This document shows, in pieces, positions 8,978-16,252 of a DNA stretch of 64,000 bases. Position numbers and translations under genes: made by a program. Numbering within the stretch: the first letter of the stretch is position 1; each line of letters opens with the position of its first letter. Where the stretch lies: assembly GCA_022394775.1 (NCBI GenBank), contig JAGFCB010000038.1:1-64000 (forward strand), read 5' to 3'. The notes below the pieces were generated by a model, which ran no database searches, was not told where the DNA came from, and saw only the letters and a list, made by a program, of their open reading frames with translations. Source of the DNA: Candidatus Poribacteria bacterium (GTDB lineage Bacteria > Poribacteria > WGA-4E > WGA-3G).

Positions 8978-9814
8978 TTAGGAATAACCACCGACACCGA
9001 GCAGCATGCGTTCTTCCATATCTGCGTCTTCAAGAAAGGTGTGGGTTAATCCATCTTCAGGTTGTGCACCGCCATGTGGTGATTTTCGGAGCCATGTCGG
9101 CGTATAGCTTAGAATTAACATTCTTCGTTTGGCGTTTAGCGTCGGTAAGCCGCGATGCCAGAGGTTCCCGTGGATGAGTACGCCGCCACCGGCTTTCACG
9201 TGTAGATGGACTTCACCCTCTACCGATTCGTGTATCGTCGGAGATGCTTTGTCTAACCAATCGTGAGACCCCGGGACAATGGCGACGGCTCCTGTGTCTT
9301 CGTTCAAATCATCAAGGTAGATGAGACAATCAATGCAGTGTGGACGTGAAAACCACGGGGGTATTGGATTTGGAATCACCCGCATGTGTTGGTGCCAAGG
9401 TGTCTGTTGTTCCCGCCCATCACCCGGATAAGTGATGCGTGCGCTCAAACCCCGTAGACGTACCAATGGTCCCATCATTGCTCGGGCAATTGATAGGGTC
9501 GGTTGGAACTTCAAGAGGCCTAAGAATACTTCGTCTTTGTCCATCAGGTGCCGTGGAATGAAACCCCAACCTTTCTTGCCGGCAATGGCACTGTCGCGTT
9601 TTTCCCATTCCCGTTCTTCTAAACAATCCAACGCATCTCTCAATTTTTGGAGTGCTTCACCTTGAAAGAGTTTTTCGCGAACGAGATAACCGGTCTCGGC
9701 AAACGTTTGCAACTCTTCAGGTGTAGCGTGCACCTCCACGTCCCAGTGTTCCCCTGTCTCTCCGGACGGATCGAACCTGTTCATCATTTTATAATGAAGT
9801 TTATGTCGTTCCAT
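8978..9814 (-). CDS. PhyH family protein II, with HxH in place of HxD
   Basis: A 278-residue PhyH-like protein. The start at 9814 is set by its position 17 bases after the SDR stop; a longer open frame runs back through the SDR gene but has no protein-like content. The fold landmarks are present: CLIYLDDLNEDTGAVAIVPGSH, a distal H220 in LWHRGLP and R230. At the first metal site the sequence reads W-H141-Q-H143, so the usual Asp of the H-x-D pair is His. That would give three His ligands rather than the standard 2-His-1-carboxylate triad. Either activity is altered or another acidic residue supplies the ligand. It is the third gene of the operon. Confidence 0.8.
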   Translation of the reverse strand: MERHKLHYKMMNRFDPSGETGEHWDVEVHATPEELQTFAETGYLVREKLFQGEALQKLRDALDCLEEREWEKRDSAIAGKKGWGFIPRHLMDKDEVFLGLLKFQPTLSIARAMMGPLVRLRGLSARITYPGDGREQQTPWHQHMRVIPNPIPPWFSRPHCIDCLIYLDDLNEDTGAVAIVPGSHDWLDKASPTIHESVEGEVHLHVKAGGGVLIHGNLWHRGLPTLNAKRRMLILSYTPTWLRKSPHGGAQPEDGLTHTFLEDADMEERMLLGVGGYS

Positions 9815-9831
9815 AGTTCCCTCAATCGATT

Positions 9832-10590
9832 TTAAATAGTCGGCATTACATTCCCGCCGCATACTGGGATATAAGCACCGGTGATATAACTCGCTAAATC
9901 CGAAGCGAGAAAAAGGACTGCGTTGGCGATTTCTTGGGCAGTTCCGCGACGTTGCATCGGCACTTTGCGCCAATAGTGTTCGTCCGATCCGCTGGCGACG
10001 CTTTTTTCGCTGACCGTCCACCCCGGTGCGACTTGGTTGACAGTAATACCGTGCGCGCCTACCTCTTTGGCAAGTACCCGTAGAACGCCGTCCATCCCCC
10101 GTTTTCCAGATGTGTAGGCACTCTGTCCTGCGAAGTTTTGCATAGAGCATTCCGTATTGATGCTGATAACGCGTCCCCATTCGGCTTCAATCATCGCGGG
10201 AACGAAGGCTTGCGCCATATACACGTTGTGCAAGACGCAAGATTGGAACTGACTCTCGTAGTCTTCGGGAGGCTGTTCTAAAACGGAGGTCCAATTATAC
10301 TGAATGACAGCGTTGTTAACGATGATGTCAGCTGCGCCGAGTGTGTTTACGACGGCATCCCGCATCGTGTTGATTGAATCTTGATCGGTGACATCTGCCT
10401 GCACAACGGTTGCTCGGACACCTTTAGCGGTGATTTCAGTTTGCAGACCGTGTGCGCTTTCTTTGTCTCGGTAGTAACAGATAGCGATATCCGCGCCCGC
10501 TTCAGCCAGCGTCCTGACCATAACGCGTCCGAGCGCGCCTGAACCACCGGTAATCACCGCCACTTTATTGCTGAGATCAATTGGAATCAT
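9832..10590 (-). CDS. Short-chain dehydrogenase/reductase
   Basis: A 252-residue SDR oxidoreductase. The NAD(P)-binding TGGSGALG lies at 14-21, VNNA at about 91-94, and the active-site Y159-x3-K163 in AYTSGK. The residue 13 before the Tyr, normally Ser, is Thr146. Length and layout match classical FabG-like SDRs. It reduces or oxidises a carbonyl/alcohol; the substrate is unknown. It lies 21 bases after one PhyH gene and 17 before another, so a hydroxylation followed by oxidation pathway is plausible, which is inference. Confidence 0.9.
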   Translation of the reverse strand: MIPIDLSNKVAVITGGSGALGRVMVRTLAEAGADIAICYYRDKESAHGLQTEITAKGVRATVVQADVTDQDSINTMRDAVVNTLGAADIIVNNAVIQYNWTSVLEQPPEDYESQFQSCVLHNVYMAQAFVPAMIEAEWGRVISINTECSMQNFAGQSAYTSGKRGMDGVLRVLAKEVGAHGITVNQVAPGWTVSEKSVASGSDEHYWRKVPMQRRGTAQEIANAVLFLASDLASYITGAYIPVCGGNVMPTI

Positions 10591-10611
10591 ATTTCCCTCT
10601 TGTGTGCGCTA

Positions 10612-11397
10612 TCACTGTAAAAGATGTGTAGGAATACGAGACATCGGATAGTTCGCGTCCTCGTCGCGATTGGCAATAATCTCGGGGATTTCGCGATCCC
10701 AATAGTCAGGTATTGTATTGGGACGGCTGTGCCACGCGAGGATTAGAGTGCGTCGAATACCGGTAAGATTCCTGTGGGCGGAGTGTAAAATTCGGGCATC
10801 TGCCATTACCAATGACCCCGCTTTTGCACAGACATCTACCTGATCGGGATGATCGCTGAACATGACCGGATGGTCCTCATCAATGAACCGCGCGCCTTGT
10901 TCATGTGCTGGCACCAATATGTCGTGTAAATCGATTCGCTTGCGATGTGTGCCAGGAATAACCTTTAAACAGCCATTTTCCCGATTTGTATCGGTGAGAT
11001 AATAATTAAGGAAAATCGTTTGTGGCCACGGTGCGCAGCTGAGCGGATCGTTCCACCGCATCCAATCTTGATGCCAATAGAGTGGGGGTCCCCCGGATTC
11101 CTTCGTGAGAATAATGATCCCGCCAGATGACACAAAATCTCCGAATCCGATCTGTTCTAATGCTTCACGTGCGGGTTGCCATTCCAACAATTTTTGGATG
11201 TGCGGGTTATCGTCACCGCGGACGTTGACATGCTGACCTTGGTAGACGACATCATCGGGTTCTACATGTCCAGCGATAAGCCGTTCGGATTCGTCGTGGA
11301 GTTCTTGTAAGAACTCTTCGGTTAGCACATCGTCAACAACGCAGAACCCCTCTTCAATCATTTGTTCCCGTTTCTCTAACGCAACTTCAGGTGTCAT
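10612..11397 (-). CDS. PhyH family protein III
   Basis: A 261-residue PhyH-like dioxygenase. The motif YWHQDW gives H109 and D111; the distal His is H205 or H208 in ARILHSAHRN, with R215/R216 for 2-oxoglutarate. The start at ATG 11397 is favoured because GGAG lies 6 bases upstream; an in-frame TTG 18 bases earlier overlaps that site. First gene of the PhyH-SDR-PhyH-GNAT operon and divergent from the MNT-HEPN gene. The full iron triad argues for an active enzyme, unlike the operon partner with HxH. Confidence 0.85.
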   Translation of the reverse strand: MTPEVALEKREQMIEEGFCVVDDVLTEEFLQELHDESERLIAGHVEPDDVVYQGQHVNVRGDDNPHIQKLLEWQPAREALEQIGFGDFVSSGGIIILTKESGGPPLYWHQDWMRWNDPLSCAPWPQTIFLNYYLTDTNRENGCLKVIPGTHRKRIDLHDILVPAHEQGARFIDEDHPVMFSDHPDQVDVCAKAGSLVMADARILHSAHRNLTGIRRTLILAWHSRPNTIPDYWDREIPEIIANRDEDANYPMSRIPTHLLQ

Positions 11398-11468
11398 CAC
11401 TAACTCCTTTGTCAATAAATATAGCCTTGAAACTAATGCTGATGGGTTGCAGCTTGAAAGCCTATACT

Positions 11469-11497
11469 ATTCTATAGGAATTCGCTGGAGAAAACAA
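11469..11497 (-). promoter_or_regulatory. Candidate promoter of PhyH-SDR-PhyH-GNAT operon
   Basis: On the minus strand, TTGTTT, a 17-base spacer, then TAGAAT, about 70 bases upstream of the first operon gene. The -35 match is weak and the -10 match good. Confidence 0.4.
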
Positions 11498-11544
11498 CAA
11501 TTTTTTCTGACGCTGAACCGCTTCCTTTGTTATGGCAATAAATC

Positions 11545-11573
11545 TTGATTCTCTGCATGTTTTGTGTTATACT
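11545..11573 (+). promoter_or_regulatory. Sigma-70 type promoter for MNT-HEPN gene
   Basis: TTGATT, a 17-base spacer, then TATACT, ending 23 bases before the start codon. A well-formed promoter, divergent from the minus-strand operon. Confidence 0.6.
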
Positions 11574-11596
11574 TTTGAAAAATAGGAGGCAAGCAG

Positions 11597-12331
11597 ATGA
11601 TTTCTCGAAAAGACATTCAGGCGACTTGTGACGACATCGTTCGCGAATTTTCGCCACTGCAGGTTATCCTTTTTGGATCCTACGCTTACGGCACGCCGAC
11701 TGAAAATTCAGATGTTGATTTGCTGGTCGTTATGGATATCCCTGAATCCGAGACGCGCCGCCACAGCGTGGAGATTCGGCAGCGGATTCCGCGTCGTTTC
11801 CCAATGGATGTGCTTGTGCGATCACCAGACGAAATTGCCTATCGTATCTCATACAACGATTGGTTTCTCCGAGAAATCACGGAAAAAGGAGAAGTCCTTT
11901 ATGGGCCTGACAATCTCTTTACGAAAATCTTGGAAAAAAAGCGAGACTCCATGAATCAGTTAACCCTTGAGTGGATACAGAAAGCCGAGGGTGATTATGA
12001 TGCGATCAAATTGCATCGGCAAGTTGCATCACCGAATTTCGATTTCATCTGTTTTCATGCCCAACAGTGTATAGAAAAATACTTAAAAGCATGGCTCCAA
12101 GAGGCGAACATCCGTTTTTCAAAAACGCACGATTTAGAAAGTTTGCTGGATTTGATTGTCCCAACTATTTCAGCATGGGACGCGTGGCGCGTTGATTTTT
12201 CAACGGTTTCCGACCATGCAGTGGATTTTCGCTACCCCGGAAAGGCTGTAACTGCCGAGAATGCTCAGCATGCGGTACAGATATGCAACAAGGTTCGCCA
12301 AGCAGTGCGATCAGAACTGAAACTTTCTTAG
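11597..12331 (+). CDS. Fused MNT nucleotidyltransferase-HEPN protein
   Basis: A 244-residue two-domain protein. Residues 1-105 are a minimal nucleotidyltransferase: G27-S28, then S38-D39-V40-D41, with a third Asp at D71 (PMDVLV). Residues 120-240 are a HEPN domain with the AQQCIEKYLKAW helix and R173-x4-H178, which fits the Rx4-6H RNase motif. These domains are best known as separate genes in MNT/HEPN toxin-antitoxin pairs, where the MNT protein AMPylates a Tyr in the HEPN motif (RX4HXY). Here the residue after H-x is Leu180, so that target Tyr is absent. Fusion places both activities in one chain. It heads an apparent operon with a PhyH gene (26 bases) and a GH43-like gene. The AGGAGG site overlaps the start region. 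Confidence 0.85.
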   Translation: MISRKDIQATCDDIVREFSPLQVILFGSYAYGTPTENSDVDLLVVMDIPESETRRHSVEIRQRIPRRFPMDVLVRSPDEIAYRISYNDWFLREITEKGEVLYGPDNLFTKILEKKRDSMNQLTLEWIQKAEGDYDAIKLHRQVASPNFDFICFHAQQCIEKYLKAWLQEANIRFSKTHDLESLLDLIVPTISAWDAWRVDFSTVSDHAVDFRYPGKAVTAENAQHAVQICNKVRQAVRSELKLS

Positions 12332-12357
12332 AATCAGTCAGAAAGGTAGGTTAATAA

Positions 12358-13179
12358 ATGGAAACTATAGGAAAAACAGTCAATATCCCTGTTCTTGAGA
12401 TTTCCGATCAGGAACGCGCTGAAGGTAAACCGACACCCGAAAGTATTGACGCGGGTGCGCGTCTGCTACGCGAAGCGGGATTGGTCGTCGTTGAAAGCGT
12501 CCTCCCGCACGACTGGATAGCGGATCTCAATGTCGCTATGGAAAACGTCCAGCAGAACGAAGAGGAGAGACAGAACGGCGAAAATCCGATGCTAAAAATG
12601 CCGTTCATGGATCCACGTATCATTGATAACCCGTTCGCTATGCCAATCCTAAAAGCAGCGATGGGTGAAAAAATCTTTGCGTATCTGCCGTATGGATGCA
12701 ACAGTACTCGTCCAGGGAATGAGATACAATGGATCCACCGAGATTCGGGGCAACTTTTTCCTGAACTGCCGTTCGCGCTTCCGGTCACTACGATTGTCGT
12801 TAACGTTCCGCTTGTCGATTTCACAGTGGAAAACGGTGCTACTGAGGTATGGCCGGGTTCGCATCTCATCGTTGATGATGAATCGGTACGGAATACACCG
12901 TATAATGTCTGTGAAGAAGAACGTGCGGCAAATTATCCATCATTTCAGTTAGAGATGCCTGCGGGTTCTGTTGTTGTCCGTGATATGCGGTGCTGGCACC
13001 GAGCGATGCCGAATCGGACGGAATCTACTGTTAGACACATGCTCGCCTTGGTCTATTTCCGACGCCTACATCATGCCCCTGATGCGCCGGGAATATTTGG
13101 GGCACGGATTCCAGAAGAGATATGGAACAATATGTCTGAAGAAGCACAAGCGGTATATCGGTTCCAAGCACACGATTAA
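12358..13179 (+). CDS. PhyH family protein IV
   Basis: A 273-residue PhyH-like dioxygenase. The metal triad is H127-R-D129 (WIHRDSGQ) and H214 (RCWHRAMPN); R226 is the likely 2-oxoglutarate ligand. GATEVWPGSH is a family landmark. It follows the MNT-HEPN gene by 26 bases and precedes a GH43-like gene by 19, so the three are likely co-transcribed from the promoter at 11545. The substrate is unknown. Confidence 0.85.
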   Translation: METIGKTVNIPVLEISDQERAEGKPTPESIDAGARLLREAGLVVVESVLPHDWIADLNVAMENVQQNEEERQNGENPMLKMPFMDPRIIDNPFAMPILKAAMGEKIFAYLPYGCNSTRPGNEIQWIHRDSGQLFPELPFALPVTTIVVNVPLVDFTVENGATEVWPGSHLIVDDESVRNTPYNVCEEERAANYPSFQLEMPAGSVVVRDMRCWHRAMPNRTESTVRHMLALVYFRRLHHAPDAPGIFGARIPEEIWNNMSEEAQAVYRFQAHD

Positions 13180-13198
13180 TCACAATAGCGAGGAAGAT

Positions 13199-14089
13199 AT
13201 GGATCGAACATTGCTAATTCATCCTGAGATGCCGGAACTTGACCGGGAACACGGTTTCTCGAATATTAACGGTCCGTCACTCGTGCGTGTACCAGAGTGG
13301 ATTGAGAATCCGTTGGGGAGATATTATCTCTACTTCGCACATCACCGTGGTGCGTATATCCGCTTGGCGTATGCTGATGCCGTTGAAGGTCCTTATACTG
13401 TCTATCGTCCGGGTGTCCTACATCGTGACAATACTGTGTTCCGAGAGGGCGACCACATCGCTTCTCCGGATGTCCATATAGACGAAGAGAACCGACGTTT
13501 CTTTATGTATTTTCACGGGAGTTATCAGGGACAGTCAACCTGTTGGGCGACCTCTACGGATGGCATAAACTACACCGCCTCAGATACACGGAATAAGCAG
13601 ATGGGTCCGTATTATCGCGTCTTTTGGTGGAACGGTTTTCCTTATGCGACGTACCACGGTTGGCTCAGCCGTGGACAAACCCCTGCATGGACAACAGCGT
13701 TCGTTCCACGAGACACGCCGCTCTTTCACCGTAAATCAGAAAAAGACAATACCGGTTTCCCGCGTCATACAGCGAACTTTTTAGAGGGCGACACTTTGAC
13801 TGTCTATTATTCACTTTATGGGGATCGTCCGGAACGTATCCGAAAAAGCACTGTTCAATTAACAGAGGATTGGAACGACTGGCATCCGTCTGAACCGATA
13901 GAGGTTATTGCGCCGAAATACGATTTTGAAGGAGTGGATCTGCCGATTAAGCCGTCAACAGGTGGGTTAGATCGGGAACGGGTGCATGAACTTCGCGATC
14001 CGGCTATCTATTGTGAAGGTGGGGAAAAATGGCTTCTTTATTCTGTTGCCGGAGAACAAGGGATTGCGATTATGCAGCTAACCGACTAA
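13199..14089 (+). CDS. GH43/beta-propeller glycosidase-like protein
   Basis: A 296-residue protein. I place the start at ATG 13199, after GAGGA and 19 bases past the PhyH stop; a longer open frame from 12971 overlaps the PhyH gene. The sequence shows repeated propeller-type blades: SLVRVPEWIENPLGRYYLYFAHH, YADAVEGPYTVY, ASPDVHIDEENRRFFMYFHG, and HELRDPAIYCEGGEKWLLYSVAG. These resemble five-bladed GH43/GH32-type glycosidases. There is no signal peptide, so it would act inside the cell unless exported by another route. I did not identify the three catalytic acids with certainty. It may be a hydrolase or a lectin-like propeller. Confidence 0.65.
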   Translation: MDRTLLIHPEMPELDREHGFSNINGPSLVRVPEWIENPLGRYYLYFAHHRGAYIRLAYADAVEGPYTVYRPGVLHRDNTVFREGDHIASPDVHIDEENRRFFMYFHGSYQGQSTCWATSTDGINYTASDTRNKQMGPYYRVFWWNGFPYATYHGWLSRGQTPAWTTAFVPRDTPLFHRKSEKDNTGFPRHTANFLEGDTLTVYYSLYGDRPERIRKSTVQLTEDWNDWHPSEPIEVIAPKYDFEGVDLPIKPSTGGLDRERVHELRDPAIYCEGGEKWLLYSVAGEQGIAIMQLTD

Positions 14090-14114
14090 CCGATACTGTT
14101 GTTCAGAATAGGGT

Positions 14115-14696
14115 TCACGATAGAGAATCTAATAATTCACTCCAACGGGTTAGATGGTTTCTCTTTATATCAGTATTTTGGCTAAAGTCTAACTGAAGAT
14201 TTTTAGTGTAGTAATCTAAAAAGAGTTTTGGGTCGCTCAGCAAGCGTAGATAATATTTTAATGATGGTAGAACACCATCAACAATTACTTCGCATCCGTG
14301 CTGCGTGCGAATTTGGCACACTAATGAGTTCACCGTTTCTGCATTATCAACATTTGGTTCCGCTGTGGTGAGTAGATAATAACGAGAGATAGGAGTTTCA
14401 GAAAATTTTTGATAGACATCCTGAACAAGTTCTGATGAAATTGGAATGTTGTGCTTGATTTCAAGAGCCTCGAAAAAAAATCCATTTTCGTCCAGCACTT
14501 CAATATCTCCAATTCCACTGGATGTAGTATGACTTTTCAGTAGAGAAAGCGTCTTACCTTTGTATCGTTCAAACTTCATGAATAATTTATAAGCAGAATA
14601 AACCGCAAGTACTGGAAGTCGTGAAGCACCAGTGCCCTGATAGTGACAAGAGAAGTGGCAGTTCAAGATATCCACTATATTAACAATTGTTACCAT
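14115..14696 (-). pseudogene. C-terminal remnant of a type II restriction endonuclease-like gene
   Basis: A 193-residue frame resembling the C-terminal half of a type II restriction enzyme (GTGASRLPVLAVYSAYKLF, then GDIEVLDENGFFFEALEIKH, then RYYLLTTAEPN). The GDIEV and EALEIKH blocks give a D...E-x-K arrangement as in PD-(D/E)XK nucleases. I recall similar sequences among SacI-like enzymes, but this is memory, not a search. No ribosome binding site precedes the first Met, which opens in what looks like mid-protein sequence, and no companion methyltransferase is nearby. A pair of palindromes lies just upstream on the coding strand. The simplest reading is a 5'-truncated relic. Confidence 0.55.
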
Positions 14697-14771
14697 GTTT
14701 GAATGTTATTTCTGGGATTTTCGGGTGTGTATTGCATTTATTGACAACCCAAGTTGCCACTTTTTTTCCAC

Positions 14772-14845
14772 ATAGCACTCCGCTGGAGTGCAGGAGTTTG
14801 AACATACCATTTTCTATAGATATATCACCCCTCTGGGGTGGGGAA
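14772..14845. repeat. Paired short palindromes, dispersed-repeat type
   Basis: Two palindromes: GCACTCC-gct-GGAGTGC at 14775-14791 and CACCCC-tct-GGGGTG at 14826-14840, joined by a 34-base AT-rich stretch containing TTTCTATAGATATATC. This layout resembles dispersed intergenic repeats seen in many environmental bacteria. It lies between the nuclease remnant and a small membrane-protein gene. The rest of 14697-14938 shows nothing else I can name. Confidence 0.5.
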
Positions 14846-14938
14846 AATAATTGAAAATCTCATTTTACTTGGGCATTTCCTATAAGCACACCAAAATCTG
14901 TTAGTAGCTAGAGTTAGGTTATTGATAACGACTCTCTA

Positions 14939-15118
14939 TTAACGTTTCTCGATGAGTCTGCCGACAAAGAAGATTAGAACACCGAGCGTTAGAAACCCCA
15001 TCTCAACACCCATCGCTTTGGATTCACTGTAATCGAAAGGATTGACACAACCCAAGTAGAGTGCTGCACCTAAACAGGCTATGCCCATCAGTTCCAAAGT
15101 TTTTCCGATATAATACAC
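14939..15118 (-). CDS. Small two-helix membrane protein, 59 aa
   Basis: A 59-residue frame with a GTG start at 15118 and GGAGAA 3-5 bases upstream. It begins MYYIGKTLELMGIACLGAALYL, continues with a polar loop (NPFDYSESKAMG), then a second hydrophobic stretch (FLTLGVLIFFVGRLIEKR). Two membrane helices with a basic C-terminus are predicted. The pattern YY.GK.LE followed by a terminal GR.IE resembles a small conserved bacterial membrane protein, but I cannot name the family. It lies 83 bases downstream of the CBM9-like gene stop, with a hairpin between. Confidence 0.65.
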   Translation of the reverse strand: MYYIGKTLELMGIACLGAALYLGCVNPFDYSESKAMGVEMGFLTLGVLIFFVGRLIEKR

Positions 15119-15151
15119 AGCTTCTCCAATGCTATTTATTCAATCAACAAA

Positions 15152-15191
15152 CAATAGGGCGCAGTCTATCTGGGTGCCGCGCCCTCTATTG
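15152..15191 (-). terminator. Hairpin after CBM9-like gene
   Basis: CAATAGGGCGC pairs with GCGCCCTCTATTG (one bulge or mismatch) around a loop of about 16 bases, 11 bases beyond the stop codon. There is no strong T-run; on the minus strand it is followed by TTTGTTGATTG. It probably ends transcription or stabilises the mRNA. Confidence 0.5.
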
Positions 15192-15201
15192 GTGTGGTGG
15201 G

Positions 15202-15912
15202 TTAGTAGAGGCTTTTGATGCGACCCCACTGGATTAATTTTTGCTGTTTATTGGGTTCAATTTTCGCTGTGAAAACGAGGTCTGCGATATACTCGTATTC
15301 CTCAGTATAACCTTCGGGAGCCCATGTAATTTTATGTTGTAGTTGCCCATCGTCAACATCGTTATAAGCAATCGCGAATCCGACGGTATTCCCTTTACTT
15401 GCGATGTTATCTAACCGGAAACTGAGTTCGCATGTTTGTCCATCGTTTCCCCATTCAACACGTGTGAGCGGAGATTTTAGCACACCTGCCCGGTTCCCGA
15501 TCGGGATTTCAAAGCGATACATATCTTCCTTGAGTCCAGAATGGTGTGGATCTAAGTAGATGATAAGATGGTCTTGCCGAAGCAGTTTCTTTTGCCGCGT
15601 TTCAATTTGATCGTCAATGAGTTTAACCGCCATATAAAGAAATCCATTCCGCCAGACAGCTGCGAAGGACCCGGTAAAATCAGAGGATTCAGGTCGCCGT
15701 TCTCCGGTAACTAAATCTTGTTCCAGTTTTCCGGGGATTGCTTTCTCCCAGACGGGGTCATCAAGGTAGCCGTCTACGATAGGTGCGACGGGTACGAGTT
15801 CTGCGTTGTATTGAAAATTTTGAAGATTTTCACCCATGACATGCCCTAATGCATAAGGCGTGATGATGAGTAGGAAACTGATGATTACAATTATCTGTTT
15901 GTTAATGCTCAT
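15202..15912 (-). CDS. Exported CBM9-like sugar-binding protein with WGxIK-type tail
   Basis: A 236-residue protein with a signal peptide (1-27, IISFLLIITPYALGH). The body matches the CBM9-like/DUF1083 fold: PIVDGYLDDPVWEKA, then FAAVWRNGFLYMAVKLIDDQI, then HLIIYLDPHHSGL, then YRFEIPIG and VGFAIAYNDVDDG. Such domains bind carbohydrate or sit on sugar-active enzymes. The start is set by AGGAGG 6 bases upstream. The C-terminus ends QKLIQWGRIKSLY, close to the tail of the LamG protein and the three exported proteins at 54.5-57.4 kb, although their folds differ. No enzyme domain is attached. Confidence 0.8.
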   Translation of the reverse strand: MSINKQIIVIISFLLIITPYALGHVMGENLQNFQYNAELVPVAPIVDGYLDDPVWEKAIPGKLEQDLVTGERRPESSDFTGSFAAVWRNGFLYMAVKLIDDQIETRQKKLLRQDHLIIYLDPHHSGLKEDMYRFEIPIGNRAGVLKSPLTRVEWGNDGQTCELSFRLDNIASKGNTVGFAIAYNDVDDGQLQHKITWAPEGYTEEYEYIADLVFTAKIEPNKQQKLIQWGRIKSLY

Positions 15913-16252
15913 GAATTCCTCCTTTTCCGAATCCTACTTGTGAGAAGATTTCAATGGCGTTACTTTAAGATTTTTTGCACCGTATCGTTGAGGTGCGTGC
16001 GCATAAACATTCCGATGTGATTCGAGATGTTAGTTGCATTTACTCGTGATTTCTTCGTTCAATTATAAAGTATACCTTAAAGCAGATTATTTTATCCAAT
16101 TAAAATTAGCAATTATTGAATATTGGGCTTGCGAATGTGTCTTTTTTGAAAAATCAATTGAAATTTGGGAAAAAATTTGTTATACTTTTAAACAGGTTTT
16201 GAAGAAATCGTATTTTGTCTGAGCTCATATTTTAATAGAGAGGCTATTGGTT
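15913..16252. other. Intergenic region upstream of ftsH
   Basis: A 340-base AT-rich gap between the divergent CBM9-like gene and ftsH. A 62-codon frame at 16034-16222 has no ribosome binding site and no protein-like pattern. The only clear content is the ftsH promoter. Confidence 0.6.
16158..16186 (+). promoter_or_regulatory. Sigma-70 type promoter of ftsH operon
   Basis: TTGAAA, a 17-base spacer, then TATACT: five of six consensus bases in each hexamer and ideal spacing. It lies 66 bases upstream of the probable GTG start. Confidence 0.7.

Noticed and set aside
9815..10180. N-terminal extension of the HxH PhyH protein
   Set aside because: It overlaps the SDR coding region on the same strand and has no PhyH-like content.
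14826..14840. CRISPR array
   Set aside because: Only two different palindromes with one gap; no regular repeat-spacer pattern or cas genes.
16034..16222. 62-codon frame upstream of ftsH
   Set aside because: AT-rich, no ribosome binding site, overlaps the ftsH promoter, no protein-like pattern.
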